Origin: Brucella pseudintermedia
GTDB taxonomy: Bacteria > Pseudomonadota > Alphaproteobacteria > Rhizobiales > Rhizobiaceae
NCBI RefSeq assembly: GCF_042697365.1
Contig: NZ_CP137604.1
Direction: 5' to 3' (one strand)
DNA: 64,000 nt
Part shown: one piece after another, positions 29,140-37,635 of the stretch
Layout: each line of letters starts with the position of its first letter
Position numbering within the stretch: position 1 is the stretch's first letter
Notes under the pieces: model-generated
The model's database searches: none
What the model saw: only the letters and a program-made list of their open reading frames with translations
Told to the model about the DNA's origin: nothing
Translations under genes and position numbers: made by a program

Positions 29140-29584
29140 CGGCCATGACCGGATGCACGGTGCGAAATCCGACCGCGACGCGGTTCCAGAGGTTGATCAT
29201 ATTGATGGCCATGCTGAGTTTCACGATTTCCTCATCGGTGAAATGCTCCTTCAGGGCATTGAAATCCTCATCCGGCGCGCGGGTCTGCGCGATAAGCGTC
29301 AATGCCTCGGTCCATGCAAGCGCGGCACGCTCGCGCGGCGTGAATAACGGCGATTCCCGCCACGCTGCCACGAGGTAGAGGCGTTCTTCAGTCTCTCCCG
29401 CCTTGCGGGCATCGCGCGTGTGCATGTGAATGCAATAAGCGCATCCGTTGATCTGCGATGCGCGAATACGCACGAGTTCATAAAGACTATATTCCAGCCC
29501 GGCCTCCGACACGGCCTTTTCCGCCTCGACCATGACCTGCATGATCTTGGGCGCCAGCTTATACGGAACGAGTCTCGCTTCCAT
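29123..29584 (-). CDS. Carboxymuconolactone decarboxylase/AhpD-like protein
   Basis: 153-aa all-helical protein with the AhpD-type redox motif C48-A-Y-C51-x3-H55. Such COE-type proteins are the standard genomic partners and targets of ECF41 sigma factors. A role in peroxide or quinone-type redox stress is usual for the family but not shown here. A good ribosome-binding site (AAGGAGA) precedes the ATG, and an ECF41 promoter lies 45 nt upstream. Confidence 0.88.
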   Translation of the reverse strand: MEARLVPYKLAPKIMQVMVEAEKAVSEAGLEYSLYELVRIRASQINGCAYCIHMHTRDARKAGETEERLYLVAAWRESPLFTPRERAALAWTEALTLIAQTRAPDEDFNALKEHFTDEEIVKLSMAINMINLWNRVAVGFRTVHPVMADASAA

Positions 29585-29629
29585 GATACGTCTCCTTGGG
29601 GCCTACGATTTGATGTCGCTCACCATCAA

Positions 29630-29656
29630 GACGAAACGGGCGCCGCAGATGTGACA
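29630..29656 (-). promoter_or_regulatory. ECF41 sigma-dependent promoter
   Basis: On the minus strand the sequence reads TGTCACA, 16 nt, CGTC (29656 down to 29630). This is an exact match to the known ECF41 target consensus TGTCACA-N16-CGTC. It precedes the decarboxylase-like gene that is co-transcribed with the sigma factor, so autoregulation is expected. Confidence 0.88.
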
Positions 29657-29671
29657 TGCCTTGCAGAAAAA

Positions 29672-31057
29672 TTACTTCCCTGTTTCCAGAAGCCGTTCGG
29701 CAATCTTTGCCGCCAGTCTTTCGGCGACCTGTTCCTTGCTCATTTCCGGCCATTCCTCGATACCCGACCGGCTGAGAATACGAACATGATTGCGGTCGCC
29801 GCCCATGACGCTGCTGCCGTCAGGCCCATGCGAAACATCATTGGCAACGATCCAGTCCGCGCCCTTCTTCTCAAGCTTGGCTCTCGCATTCCCGGCCACG
29901 TCCTGCGTTTCGGCGGCAAAGCCGACAACAAGGCCCGGCCGCTTGTCGCTATGGCCGACCCCCGCCAGAATGTCGGGGTTCTCGACCATGGCGAGTGTCG
30001 GCGCGCTTTCTCCGGGCTTCTTCTTGATCTTCTGTCCGGCTTCATTGGCCGTGCGCCAGTCGGCAACCGCCGCGACCATCACCGCCGCGTCAGCGGGCAG
30101 ATACCGCTCCACAGCCGCCTGCATTTCGCGTGCCGTCTCGACATGGGTGACATCGACGCCTTCGGGATCGGGAACGTTGACCGGCCCGGACACAAGATGC
30201 ACCGTTGCACCGAGCCGCGCCAGTGCCGCCGCTATCGCATGGCCCTGCTTGCCCGACGAGCGGTTGGCGATATAGCGGACCGGATCGATCGGCTCATGCG
30301 TCGGCCCCGACGTCATGACGATGGATTTGCCCGCAAGCGGCTTCACCTGCGGCGCAAGCAGGTTTTCAATGGCCGCGACGATTGCCAGCGGTTCGCTCAT
30401 GCGGCCCGTTCCGGCCTCGCCACTTTCCGCCATCTCACCCTTCTCGGGACCTATGAAACGCACGCCGTCCTTTTCAAGCGTCGCGCGATTGCGTTTCGTG
30501 GCGGGATTGTCCCACATGGCCGGGTTCATGGCAGGCGCGATCAGCACGGGAACCTTGCGCGCCAGCAACACTGCACTCGCCAGATCGTCGGCAAGCCCGT
30601 TGGCCATCTTGGCCATCAGATCGGCGGTCGCGGGCGCAACGACGATCAGGTCCGCATCGCGGGCCAGCCGTATATGCCCTACATCCTGCTCATCTTCTCG
30701 TGAGAAAAGATCGGTAAAGACATGATCGGCGGAAACCGCGCCAATGGTCAGCGGCGTCACGAATTGCTGCGCTGCCTCCGTCATCAACGGCCGCACATGC
30801 GCGCCGCGCTCACGCAGGCGGCGAATGAGGTCTGGCGTCTTATAGGCTGCTATGCCGCCGCCGATTATCAGAAGAACGCGTTTTCCCGTCAGTGAAGCCG
30901 CCGCCCCTGAGGATGCTGCCATAACCGGCACAGCTTCATTCAGCCCGGCCAACAGGATGCGGGCTTCCTCCTCCATGGAGCGCCCGTTCTGCGCCGCCCT
31001 GATGCGCAGCCGTTCCTTGGCGGCGTCATCGAGATTACGGATGGTAATACTGGCCAT
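29672..31057 (-). CDS. coaBC: CoaBC with N-terminal ribbon-helix-helix domain
   Basis: CoaBC makes 4'-phosphopantetheine from phosphopantothenate and cysteine on the way to coenzyme A. The CoaC half has the flavin-binding start VLLIIGGGIAAYK, the catalytic-His segment HIRLARDADL and PAMNPAMW; the CoaB half has SGPTHEPIDPVRYI-NRSSGKQG. Unusually, residues 1-42 form a FitA/Arc-like ribbon-helix-helix DNA-binding domain (strand ASITIRNL, then two helices) of the antitoxin kind. No frameshift separates the parts. An inverted repeat sits just before the start, suggesting self-regulation. Total 461 aa. Confidence 0.92.
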   Translation of the reverse strand: MASITIRNLDDAAKERLRIRAAQNGRSMEEEARILLAGLNEAVPVMAASSGAAASLTGKRVLLIIGGGIAAYKTPDLIRRLRERGAHVRPLMTEAAQQFVTPLTIGAVSADHVFTDLFSREDEQDVGHIRLARDADLIVVAPATADLMAKMANGLADDLASAVLLARKVPVLIAPAMNPAMWDNPATKRNRATLEKDGVRFIGPEKGEMAESGEAGTGRMSEPLAIVAAIENLLAPQVKPLAGKSIVMTSGPTHEPIDPVRYIANRSSGKQGHAIAAALARLGATVHLVSGPVNVPDPEGVDVTHVETAREMQAAVERYLPADAAVMVAAVADWRTANEAGQKIKKKPGESAPTLAMVENPDILAGVGHSDKRPGLVVGFAAETQDVAGNARAKLEKKGADWIVANDVSHGPDGSSVMGGDRNHVRILSRSGIEEWPEMSKEQVAERLAAKIAERLLETGK

Positions 31058-31059
31058 TT

Positions 31060-31088
31060 GATTGCACCTGCTTGTTACAAGTGCAATC
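31060..31088. promoter_or_regulatory. Palindromic operator before coaBC
   Basis: Arms GATTGCAC (31060-31067) and GTGCAATC (31081-31088), with an inner CTTGTTACAAG-type palindrome, directly abut the start codon at 31057. Ribbon-helix-helix antitoxins bind such repeats over their own promoters; the fused domain of CoaBC is the obvious candidate ligand. Confidence 0.55.
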
Positions 31089-31131
31089 ATTGAAATCACT
31101 TTCAAGTTGGCATGTCACGCAAAACTTGTCA

Positions 31132-32715
31132 CTACAGCCAAATATAAAGCTTGATGGCTATTGCTGCGAGAGAAATTGCAATCACGACCTGCGCAATGCG
31201 ACCCCAGCGCGAGTGGCGCGCTTCCGCCCGACCGATGGCTTCCGCCGTTGCTGCATCAAAACGCAATCCGTTCGCAGCCATATCGTCCAGCGCAACGGAA
31301 ACACGCTCCACGCGCGCGACCAGTTCCGGCGTCTTGCGCGTGAAATGTAGCAGTGAATAAGCGCTGTCCTTCGCATCGAGAAGCATGCCTTGCGGCCCGA
31401 GATTTTTGCGTATCCAGTCGCCGACGACCGGTTCCGCCGCCTTCCACATGTTAAAATGCGGATCGAGCGTGCGCGACACGCCTTCCACAACCACCATAGT
31501 CTTCTGAAGCATCAGAAGCTCGGGGCGGGTTTCCATATCGAAAAGCTCGGTTACTTCAAACAGCAAGGTCAGAAGCTTCGCCATGGAAATGGTTTCGGCA
31601 GGCTGGCCGTGGATCGGCTCGCCAATGGCGCGAATGGCCTGCGCAAAACTTGCCACGTCATGCGTATGCGGCACGTAGCCTGCTTCAAAATGCACTTCCG
31701 CCACGCGCATATAGTCCCGCGTGATGAAACCATAGAGGATTTCGGCAAGGAACCGCCGCTGCTGCTTGTTGAGCCGCCCGGTAATGCCGAAATCGACCGC
31801 AACGATCAGCCCCTGATGATCCACAAACAGATTGCCGGGATGCATGTCGGCATGGAAAAAGCCGTCGCGCAGCGTATGGCGCAGGAAGGACTGGATGAGC
31901 GTTTCGGCAAGTTTTTTAAGATCGAAACCCGCCGCCTCAAGCGCGGAAATATCCGACATCTTGATACCGTCGATCCATTCGAGCGTCAGCACGTCACGAC
32001 CGGTGCGTTCCCAGTCCACCTTGGGAACGCGGAAACCCGCATCGTCCTTGATGTTTTCCGCGATCTCGGAAAGCGCCGCCGCTTCAAGACGCAGATCCAT
32101 CTCAATGCGGGTGGTCTGCTGCAACGTCTCCACAACCTGCACGGGGCGCAGGCGGCGCGTAAAGGGCACGTGGCGTTCCTGCATGCGCGCGACCATGTAG
32201 AAGCCTTCAAGGTCGCGGGCAAAACGCTGGCGAACGCCCGGACGAATGACCTTGACGGCAACCTTTTGGCGCGCACCGTCCTTCATGACTTCCGCCGGAT
32301 GCACCTGCGCCATCGAAGCGGCGGCTATCGGCGCATCGAATTGCAGGTAAAGATCATCGATCTTGCGGCCAAGCGAACCTTCGACGGCGGCAACAGCATC
32401 GACCTGCGGGAAGAAGTCGAGCCTGTCCTGTAAAAGTTCCAGATCGGCAGCGACATCGCGTCCGACAATATCGGGCCGCGTCGCCAGAAACTGGCCGAGC
32501 TTGACATAGGACGGGCCGAGCTTGTTCATGGCTCGCGACATGCGCTCGGAACGCTGCATGTGGCGTGCGCGCGGACGCGCCAGAATGCCCGCAATCTTGT
32601 GCCCAAAAGCGGGAAGACCGGAAAGCCCCTCAACAGGCAGCGCACTGATCACGCCTTCGCGTGTCAATATCCATCCGGCCCGCATCAGCCGGAAAGCAGC
32701 GGAAAAATTGCTCAT
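31132..32715 (-). CDS. ubiB: Ubiquinone biosynthesis accessory kinase-like UbiB
   Basis: UbiB is an ABC1/ADCK-family ATPase needed for ubiquinone synthesis in the membrane. The 527-aa product has the KxGQ motif (YVKLGQFLATRPD), the invariant Lys/Glu region, HADMHPGNLFV, the metal-binding VDFG and two C-terminal membrane helices ending in KLYIWL. The start at 32715 gives the usual MSNFSAAFRLMRAGWIL beginning; upstream codons overlap ubiE. It follows ubiE after 31 nt. Confidence 0.93.
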   Translation of the reverse strand: MSNFSAAFRLMRAGWILTREGVISALPVEGLSGLPAFGHKIAGILARPRARHMQRSERMSRAMNKLGPSYVKLGQFLATRPDIVGRDVAADLELLQDRLDFFPQVDAVAAVEGSLGRKIDDLYLQFDAPIAAASMAQVHPAEVMKDGARQKVAVKVIRPGVRQRFARDLEGFYMVARMQERHVPFTRRLRPVQVVETLQQTTRIEMDLRLEAAALSEIAENIKDDAGFRVPKVDWERTGRDVLTLEWIDGIKMSDISALEAAGFDLKKLAETLIQSFLRHTLRDGFFHADMHPGNLFVDHQGLIVAVDFGITGRLNKQQRRFLAEILYGFITRDYMRVAEVHFEAGYVPHTHDVASFAQAIRAIGEPIHGQPAETISMAKLLTLLFEVTELFDMETRPELLMLQKTMVVVEGVSRTLDPHFNMWKAAEPVVGDWIRKNLGPQGMLLDAKDSAYSLLHFTRKTPELVARVERVSVALDDMAANGLRFDAATAEAIGRAEARHSRWGRIAQVVIAISLAAIAIKLYIWL

Positions 32716-32746
32716 GCCCTCACGCCCAAAACCGACCGATGCACGA

Positions 32747-33538
32747 TCAAAGCTTCCAGCCGGAATGAAGCGCGGCGATGCCGCCGGTGAAATTGCGATA
32801 GCTGACGCGCTCGAATCCGGCCTTCTCAATCATAGTGGCAAAATCCTGCTGCTTGGGGAATTTGCGGATCGACTCGACCAGATAGCTGTAGGAATCCGCA
32901 TCGCCGGTAATCAACTTGCCGATACGCGGAATGGCATGGAACGACCACTGGTCATAAACCTTGTCGAGAACCGGCAGTTCGACCTCGGAAAACTCGAGAC
33001 ACAGGAACCGCCCGCCTGGCTTCAGAACGCGATAGGCTTCAGACAGCGCCTTGTCGATATGCGGCACATTGCGAATACCGAAGGCAATCGTATAGGCGTC
33101 GAAGCTGTTGTCCTCAAACGGCAGTTCCTCGGCATTGGCCTCCACGAATTCGAGATTGTCGGCAAGGCCCTTCTTGATTGCCCGCTCACGACCGACACCC
33201 AGCATCGAGCCGTTGATATCCAGAATGGTGACATGCGCCTGACGGCCCGAAGCCTCAACAATGCGGAAGGCGATATCGCCGGTGCCGCCAGCAACGTCGA
33301 GCGAAGTCCAGCCCGGGCGCTTCGACGGCGCCAGCCATGCGATCATCGCATCTTTCCAGACGCGGTGCATGCCTGCCGACATGAGATCGTTCATCACGTC
33401 GTACTTGCTGGCGACCTTATGGAAAACGTCGTTGACCAGACCCTGCTTTTCGTTTTCGTCAACCGCCTTGAAGCCGAATGAACGCTCCATGCCGCCCTGT
33501 GCGCCCACGCGGTCCGCATTGCCGTTTTGCTGGCTCAT
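32747..33538 (-). CDS. ubiE: Ubiquinone/menaquinone C-methyltransferase UbiE
   Basis: UbiE methylates carbon 2 of the quinone ring using S-adenosylmethionine. The 263-aa protein shows the SAM-binding LDVAGGTGDIAFRI block, the ANAEELPFEDNSFD acidic loop and the family motif FGIRNVPHIDKALSEAYRVLKPGG. It leads the ubiE-ubiB operon. The 248 bp to the divergent upp gene carry no recognisable gene. Confidence 0.95.
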   Translation of the reverse strand: MSQQNGNADRVGAQGGMERSFGFKAVDENEKQGLVNDVFHKVASKYDVMNDLMSAGMHRVWKDAMIAWLAPSKRPGWTSLDVAGGTGDIAFRIVEASGRQAHVTILDINGSMLGVGRERAIKKGLADNLEFVEANAEELPFEDNSFDAYTIAFGIRNVPHIDKALSEAYRVLKPGGRFLCLEFSEVELPVLDKVYDQWSFHAIPRIGKLITGDADSYSYLVESIRKFPKQQDFATMIEKAGFERVSYRNFTGGIAALHSGWKL

Positions 33539-33786
33539 AGCTCATCCTGCTTCTGATTATTAAGACGAAAACGATTTCCGTAATGCATATAAAGCTTGTG
33601 CCGGACGATACAAGCAGAGACCGCCCTCCACTACCCCTTTTGTGAAGGGACCTTGCGAACCGTCTTGCGTTAGCGTTTAAAAATGGCCAAAGAGACATAA
33701 AACTGTGCGTGCGCGCTTGGCCCGGCGTTTTCTCCGGCGCAAACTGCCGCTAAAGTCAAAAAGATAACAAGAAAAGTGGAAAGATC

Positions 33787-34413
33787 ATGGGCGTTACAGT
33801 CGTCAGCCATCCGCTTGTCCAGCACAAGCTCACCATCATGCGCAAGAAGGAAACGTCCACGGCCAGCTTCCGGCGGTTGCTAAAGGAAATCTCGCTGTTG
33901 CTCTGCTACGAAGTGACGCGCGATCTCGAACTGACCACCATGCCGATCGAAACGCCATTGATGCCGATGGAAGCGCCGGTGCTGGAAGGCAAGAAGCTCG
34001 TCTTCGCGTCGATCCTGCGCGCCGGTAACGGCCTTCTGGAAGGCATGCTCGATCTGGTGCCCGCCGCACGCGTCGCCCATATCGGCCTTTATCGCGACCA
34101 TGACACGCTGCAGCCGGTCGAATATTACTTCAAGGCGCCCGAAGACATCGTAAACCGCCTCATCATCGTGGTGGACCCGATGCTGGCCACTGGACATTCG
34201 GCAATCGCAGCCATCGACAAGCTGAAGGAACGCGGCGCAACCAATATCCGCTTCCTCTGCCTGCTGGCGGCGCCAGAGGGCATTAAGCGCTTTACCGAGG
34301 CCCATCCGGATGTCGACGTGTTTACTGCTTCCATCGATGAGCGCCTCGATGAAAAGGGTTATATCGTTCCCGGCCTCGGCGATGCTGGCGACCGCATGTA
34401 CGGCACCAAGTAA
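33787..34413 (+). CDS. upp: Uracil phosphoribosyltransferase
   Basis: Upp salvages uracil to UMP with PRPP. The 208-aa product has the PRPP-binding loop VVDPMLATGHSAIAA and the uracil-binding C-terminal GYIVPGLGDAGDRMYGTK segment. It is monocistronic, ended by a strong palindromic repeat. Confidence 0.96.
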   Translation: MGVTVVSHPLVQHKLTIMRKKETSTASFRRLLKEISLLLCYEVTRDLELTTMPIETPLMPMEAPVLEGKKLVFASILRAGNGLLEGMLDLVPAARVAHIGLYRDHDTLQPVEYYFKAPEDIVNRLIIVVDPMLATGHSAIAAIDKLKERGATNIRFLCLLAAPEGIKRFTEAHPDVDVFTASIDERLDEKGYIVPGLGDAGDRMYGTK

Positions 34414-34418
34414 GCACC

Positions 34419-34462
34419 AGCGCGCATCCCGAAAAGTGTGAAGCGGTTTCGGGATGCGCGCT
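34419..34462 (+). terminator. Long palindrome after upp (Rhizobiales repeat type)
   Basis: Perfect 16-bp arms AGCGCGCATCCCGAAA / TTTCGGGATGCGCGCT around a 12-nt loop containing GTGTGAAGCGG. The GTGTGAAGCGGTT core resembles the reverse complement of the repeats before mgsA. It lies 6 nt after the upp stop and likely ends the transcript. Confidence 0.7.
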
Positions 34463-34519
34463 AAAATAAACAACGCAGAGCGGCCCGCGCCTGCTATCGT
34501 GCCTCCAAACGGGGGCAGC

Positions 34520-35044
34520 ATGGCGCGGGCTTTTACAATCCTTCTGGTATTCGCGGGACTGGCAATCGCCTTCCCGCTCCTGTTTGAAAAATTCGGCCAG
34601 CAGCCGAAAGCCGGCTCAAGCACCGCCGCGACAGCTTCGACTACTCCCCCCTCGCCCGCTGCCGCCTATAGCGGTCGTCGCGCGCAGATCGCGCCGGACA
34701 GTCGCGGCCATTTCATCACGGACGTCAGGATCGCCGGTCAAACCTTTCGCGCCATGGTGGACACGGGTGCAAGTGTCGTCGCGATCAATTCCAGCGCCGC
34801 GCGGCGCATCGGCCTGTCGCTCAAATCCGATGATTTCAAATATCGCATTTCTACCGCCAACGGCGAAACACTCGCCGCAATTGCCATCCTGCCCGGCATC
34901 GAAATCGGACGCGTCCGGATGGAAAATGTGGAAGCCATGGTCCTGCGGGACGACGCGCTTTCGGGCACACTTCTCGGCATGAGCTTTCTGAAGCGCCTGC
35001 GTCACTATGAAGTATCGAATGGCACGCTCATGTTGACGCAATGA
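34520..35044 (+). CDS. Retropepsin-like clan AA aspartic protease (TIGR02281 type)
   Basis: A 174-aa protein with one N-terminal membrane anchor (about residues 3-20), a short Ala/Thr/Ser/Pro linker and a single retropepsin-like domain with catalytic DTGAS (about residue 80) and the later LLGMSFL block. Such single-domain proteases act as dimers in the periplasm; targets are unknown. Start 34520 removes 22 unlikely codons that overlap the preceding repeat. Confidence 0.8.
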   Translation: MARAFTILLVFAGLAIAFPLLFEKFGQQPKAGSSTAATASTTPPSPAAAYSGRRAQIAPDSRGHFITDVRIAGQTFRAMVDTGASVVAINSSAARRIGLSLKSDDFKYRISTANGETLAAIAILPGIEIGRVRMENVEAMVLRDDALSGTLLGMSFLKRLRHYEVSNGTLMLTQ

Positions 35045-35123
35045 TGTGATAGCGTACTTCCGACAGAGGTCAAAAGCGGTTACATCCAATGACCACAAAG
35101 CCCATTATCGATGGAAGCCAGCC

Positions 35124-35330
35124 ATGACACCGGACCAACGCCTGACCGAGCTCGAAATTCGCGTAGCCGAACAGGAAAAGACAATCGATGAATTGTCATC
35201 CGTTCTGGCCGCACAATGGAAAACCATCGACCAGCTTTCCAAAAAGCTCGGCGCATTGACCGACCGCTTTCTGGAACTGGAAGAGCAAACCGCGCCGGAA
35301 GTACCTGTCACCAAACCGCCGCACTGGTAG
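35124..35330 (+). CDS. slyX: SlyX-like coiled-coil protein
   Basis: 68-residue acidic coiled coil with the SlyX pattern: heptads LxxLEIRVAEQEKTIDELSxx and a conserved C-terminal PHW. The biochemical role of SlyX is unknown. It lies 79 nt after the aspartic protease gene and 6 nt before the acetyltransferase gene. Confidence 0.82.
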   Translation: MTPDQRLTELEIRVAEQEKTIDELSSVLAAQWKTIDQLSKKLGALTDRFLELEEQTAPEVPVTKPPHW

Positions 35331-35336
35331 AACGCT

Positions 35337-35798
35337 ATGCTCCGGATCATCCCTCTTGCCGACCGCCCCGATCTCGTATCCGTCTGTGCTGCATGGAACC
35401 ATGCGGAATGGGGCGAGTTTACCGGCTCCACCGTCGAACAGACCGCCACGGCTTTTCGCGACATCTCCCGTGAAAACGATGGACAGGCTGCGCGGGTCGC
35501 GCTCTGGAACGGGGAACCTGCCGGGCTTGCGCTCCTGATCCATAGCGACCTGGAAACGCATCCGCATCTGAAGCCTTGGGTGGCGAGCGTGTTCGTCGCG
35601 CCCGACCATCGCGGCAAGGGTATTGCCAAGAGTCTTGTCGGCGCCGTTGAGGATGCTGCCCGGCAACATGGCTATGAAGAAGCCTATCTCTATACCAACA
35701 AGCCCGACCTCTACCGGCAGATCGGCTGGAGCGATTTCGAGTTGCTCAATGGCGACTATGCCGGAATGCTGATCATGCAAAAGAAAATCGCGCAGTAA
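35337..35798 (+). CDS. GNAT-family N-acetyltransferase
   Basis: 153 aa with the acetyl-CoA-binding motif VFVAPDHRGKGIAKSLV (the Q/RxxGxG/A block) and a C-terminal YRQIGW region typical of GNAT enzymes. The acceptor cannot be told from sequence. Co-directional with slyX and followed by a terminator overlapping its stop. Confidence 0.82.
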   Translation: MLRIIPLADRPDLVSVCAAWNHAEWGEFTGSTVEQTATAFRDISRENDGQAARVALWNGEPAGLALLIHSDLETHPHLKPWVASVFVAPDHRGKGIAKSLVGAVEDAARQHGYEEAYLYTNKPDLYRQIGWSDFELLNGDYAGMLIMQKKIAQ

Positions 35799-35816
35799 GA
35801 ACCGCGCGATCTCTTT
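35787..35816 (+). terminator. Terminator after the GNAT gene
   Basis: Stem ATCGCGC (35787-35793) / GCGCGAT (35804-35810) followed by CTCTTTATT. The stem overlaps the stop codon of the gene. Confidence 0.7.
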
Positions 35817-35828
35817 ATTACAGCCCGC

Positions 35829-36485
35829 TTATTGTGCCAGCGGGATCGGGCAGCTCACACCGGTGCCGCGCAAACCGCAATAACCGTTCGGGTTCTTCGC
35901 CAGATATTGCTGGTGATAGTCCTCGGCATAATAGAAGTCCGGCGCATCCTCGATCTCGGTCGTGATCGGTCCGATACCGCGAGCGGCGAGCGCCTGCGCA
36001 TAGGCTTCGCGGCTCTTTTCCGCCATGTCACGATCAGCCTTGTCGAAAGTATAAATGACCGAACGGTAGGTCGTGCCGATATCGTTGCCCTGCCGCATGC
36101 CTTGGGTCGGATCGTGCTCCTCCCAGAAAAGCGTCAGCAGCTCGTCAAGGCTCACGACCTTCGGATCATAGACTACAAGCACAACCTCCGCATGACCGGT
36201 GAGGCCCGTGCAAGTTTCCTCATAGGTCGGGTTGGGCGTAACGCCGCCTGCATAACCGACCGCCGTCACATATACGCCCGGCACCTGCCAGAACAGGCGC
36301 TCGGCTCCCCAGAAGCAGCCCATCCCGAACAGAACCTGCTTGTAGCCATCAGGCCACGGTCCTTTCAGCGGGCGACCGTTCACGAAATGGGTTGCGGATG
36401 TGGGAATCGGTGCCGTACGTCCGGGCAAAGCCTCATCCGCCGAAGGCATCTGCATCTTCTTGCGATAGCTGTCCAAGAAACTCAT
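35829..36485 (-). CDS. msrA: Peptide-methionine (S)-S-oxide reductase MsrA
   Basis: MsrA repairs oxidised methionine. The 218-aa product has the catalytic GMGCFWGAE motif (Cys57), the GYAGG and GHAEVV blocks, and a C-terminal Cys pair (CGLRGTGVSC) for thiol recycling. Start 36485 matches the long N-terminal form found in Rhizobiales; upstream codons overlap the next gene. Confidence 0.95.
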   Translation of the reverse strand: MSFLDSYRKKMQMPSADEALPGRTAPIPTSATHFVNGRPLKGPWPDGYKQVLFGMGCFWGAERLFWQVPGVYVTAVGYAGGVTPNPTYEETCTGLTGHAEVVLVVYDPKVVSLDELLTLFWEEHDPTQGMRQGNDIGTTYRSVIYTFDKADRDMAEKSREAYAQALAARGIGPITTEIEDAPDFYYAEDYHQQYLAKNPNGYCGLRGTGVSCPIPLAQ

Positions 36486-36501
36486 GGTCTCCATCTCCTG
36501 A

Positions 36502-36825
36502 TTAGCGGGCGGTGAAGCGTCCCAGTGGGCGTTCACGACGATGACCGACTACATAGAATAACAGGGCGAGAATGCCGAAAAGCAGCCAGCCGGGCTGCTC
36601 AAGCAGCGGAATGCAAACCGCATCCCAGGCTCCTGCCCCTATATAGTGCGCCACGAAGCTTTCTGCATCGGCCAATGTTTCAGGCGCGTTGCGTGACCAC
36701 ATGGACAAAAGGGGCTTGGCGATAAACTGCGACGCGCCAACAGAGCGCGCGCCATCAAGGACGGCGAAAATCACCGCGAACGCCAGAAAAACAACCGCAA
36801 AACTACGCAATACAAATCGGATCAC
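36502..36825 (-). CDS. Small two-helix membrane protein, unknown
   Basis: 107 aa with a membrane helix at about 8-28 and another at about 78-97, and a basic C-terminus (HRRERPLGRFTAR). No family recognised. It ends 16 nt before the msrA start, on the same strand, so it is probably co-transcribed with msrA. A homologue in related genomes would settle that it is real. Confidence 0.65.
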   Translation of the reverse strand: MIRFVLRSFAVVFLAFAVIFAVLDGARSVGASQFIAKPLLSMWSRNAPETLADAESFVAHYIGAGAWDAVCIPLLEQPGWLLFGILALLFYVVGHRRERPLGRFTAR

Positions 36826-37197
36826 GATTCTTTGCCCCGGATTCCTACCCTGCTCACGGCACCGGTTTTGAACCCGATCTGCCGAAGATTTATCTTTTTG
36901 ACGTTGCTAAAGCATAGCACACCGAACCCATCAGGCTCAAAGGCAAGCTGGATGACAATTCTATGATCAAAATAAACCAATAAATTTCAGTGTGTTAGAT
37001 CATAGGAGGCATTCTTTGCACAGGTTCTGCGATTTAGACGCAAAAACTTGCAAATAGCTGTTGAACATATGCATTTTCTGGCTATATTCGCGCCGCACCC
37101 GCTCGTTGGCGATAAACCAGCGCCTGTTTCGAAGAGCGGTGTCACGTTTGCAGTCAGATTTCACCGTGAGACACGGTTTCCCGACAGCAAGGCAGAC
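36826..37197. other. Intergenic region upstream of tRNA-Ser
   Basis: No convincing gene. The stretch is AT-richer than its surroundings. It holds a possible sigma70 promoter facing right: TTGAAC (37061-37066), 16 nt, TATATT (37083-37088), about 110 nt before the tRNA. Nothing else stands out. Confidence 0.45.
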
Positions 37198-37287
37198 GGA
37201 GAGGTGGCCGAGTGGTTGAAGGCGCACGCCTGGAACGCGTGTATACGGGAAACCGTATCGAGGGTTCGAATCCCTCTCTCTCCGCCA
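37198..37287 (+). tRNA. tRNA-Ser (anticodon GGA)
   Basis: A 90-nt class II tRNA. Acceptor GGAGAGG pairs with TCTCTCC, the anticodon loop is CTGGAAC (anticodon GGA, reading UCC/UCU), a long variable arm includes TACGGGAAACCGTA, the T arm is GGGTTCGAATCCC and the CCA end is encoded. The foreign-looking segment begins just downstream. Confidence 0.96.
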
Positions 37288-37635
37288 TTATCTTGTAGCG
37301 AACCCGAGATGAGGCTCCCGATGGGGGCCTTTTTCTTTTTGTTTCAAAGGCGTTTAGCCGATGCAGTCGAACCTCGGAGACTGGCGCCGGGTCCAATTTC
37401 TGTCTCCAAATGGCCCTTCGTCTCTAACCGAGCGAACCTCGCTCCGAGCGGTTCGGCTTCGCGAAAGCCAGCGTTTTCAGCCAGTTCCATCCATCGGATC
37501 GGCGCACCTTCTGCGGCCGTTCTCCCGGCTGGCGTCGCCAGCCAGAGAACGCGCGGTAGGCGTTTCATAGCGAGACGACGAGCGGTTGCCCGCAATAGCC
37601 CTAATTCAGCGCCATGCTTTGGTTGATGGCTTTGT
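37288..37635. other. Junction region between chromosome and integrated element
   Basis: After the tRNA terminator there are about 300 nt without a credible gene. A minus-strand frame (up to 74-112 codons, Ala/Arg-rich) is open but I recognise no family in it; it could be a decayed gene. Base composition changes here towards that of the GC-rich element. The precise junction cannot be placed by eye. Confidence 0.4.
37313..37340 (+). terminator. Terminator of tRNA-Ser
   Basis: Stem GGCTCCC / GGGGGCC (one G-T pair) with a 3-nt loop, followed by a T-rich tract, 26 nt after the tRNA. Confidence 0.85.

Noticed and set aside
37198..37287. tRNA-Ser as the attachment site of the serine recombinase
   Set aside because: Large serine recombinases rarely use tRNA genes, and no second copy of the tRNA 3' end was seen in the window. 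Left open as a question rather than annotated.
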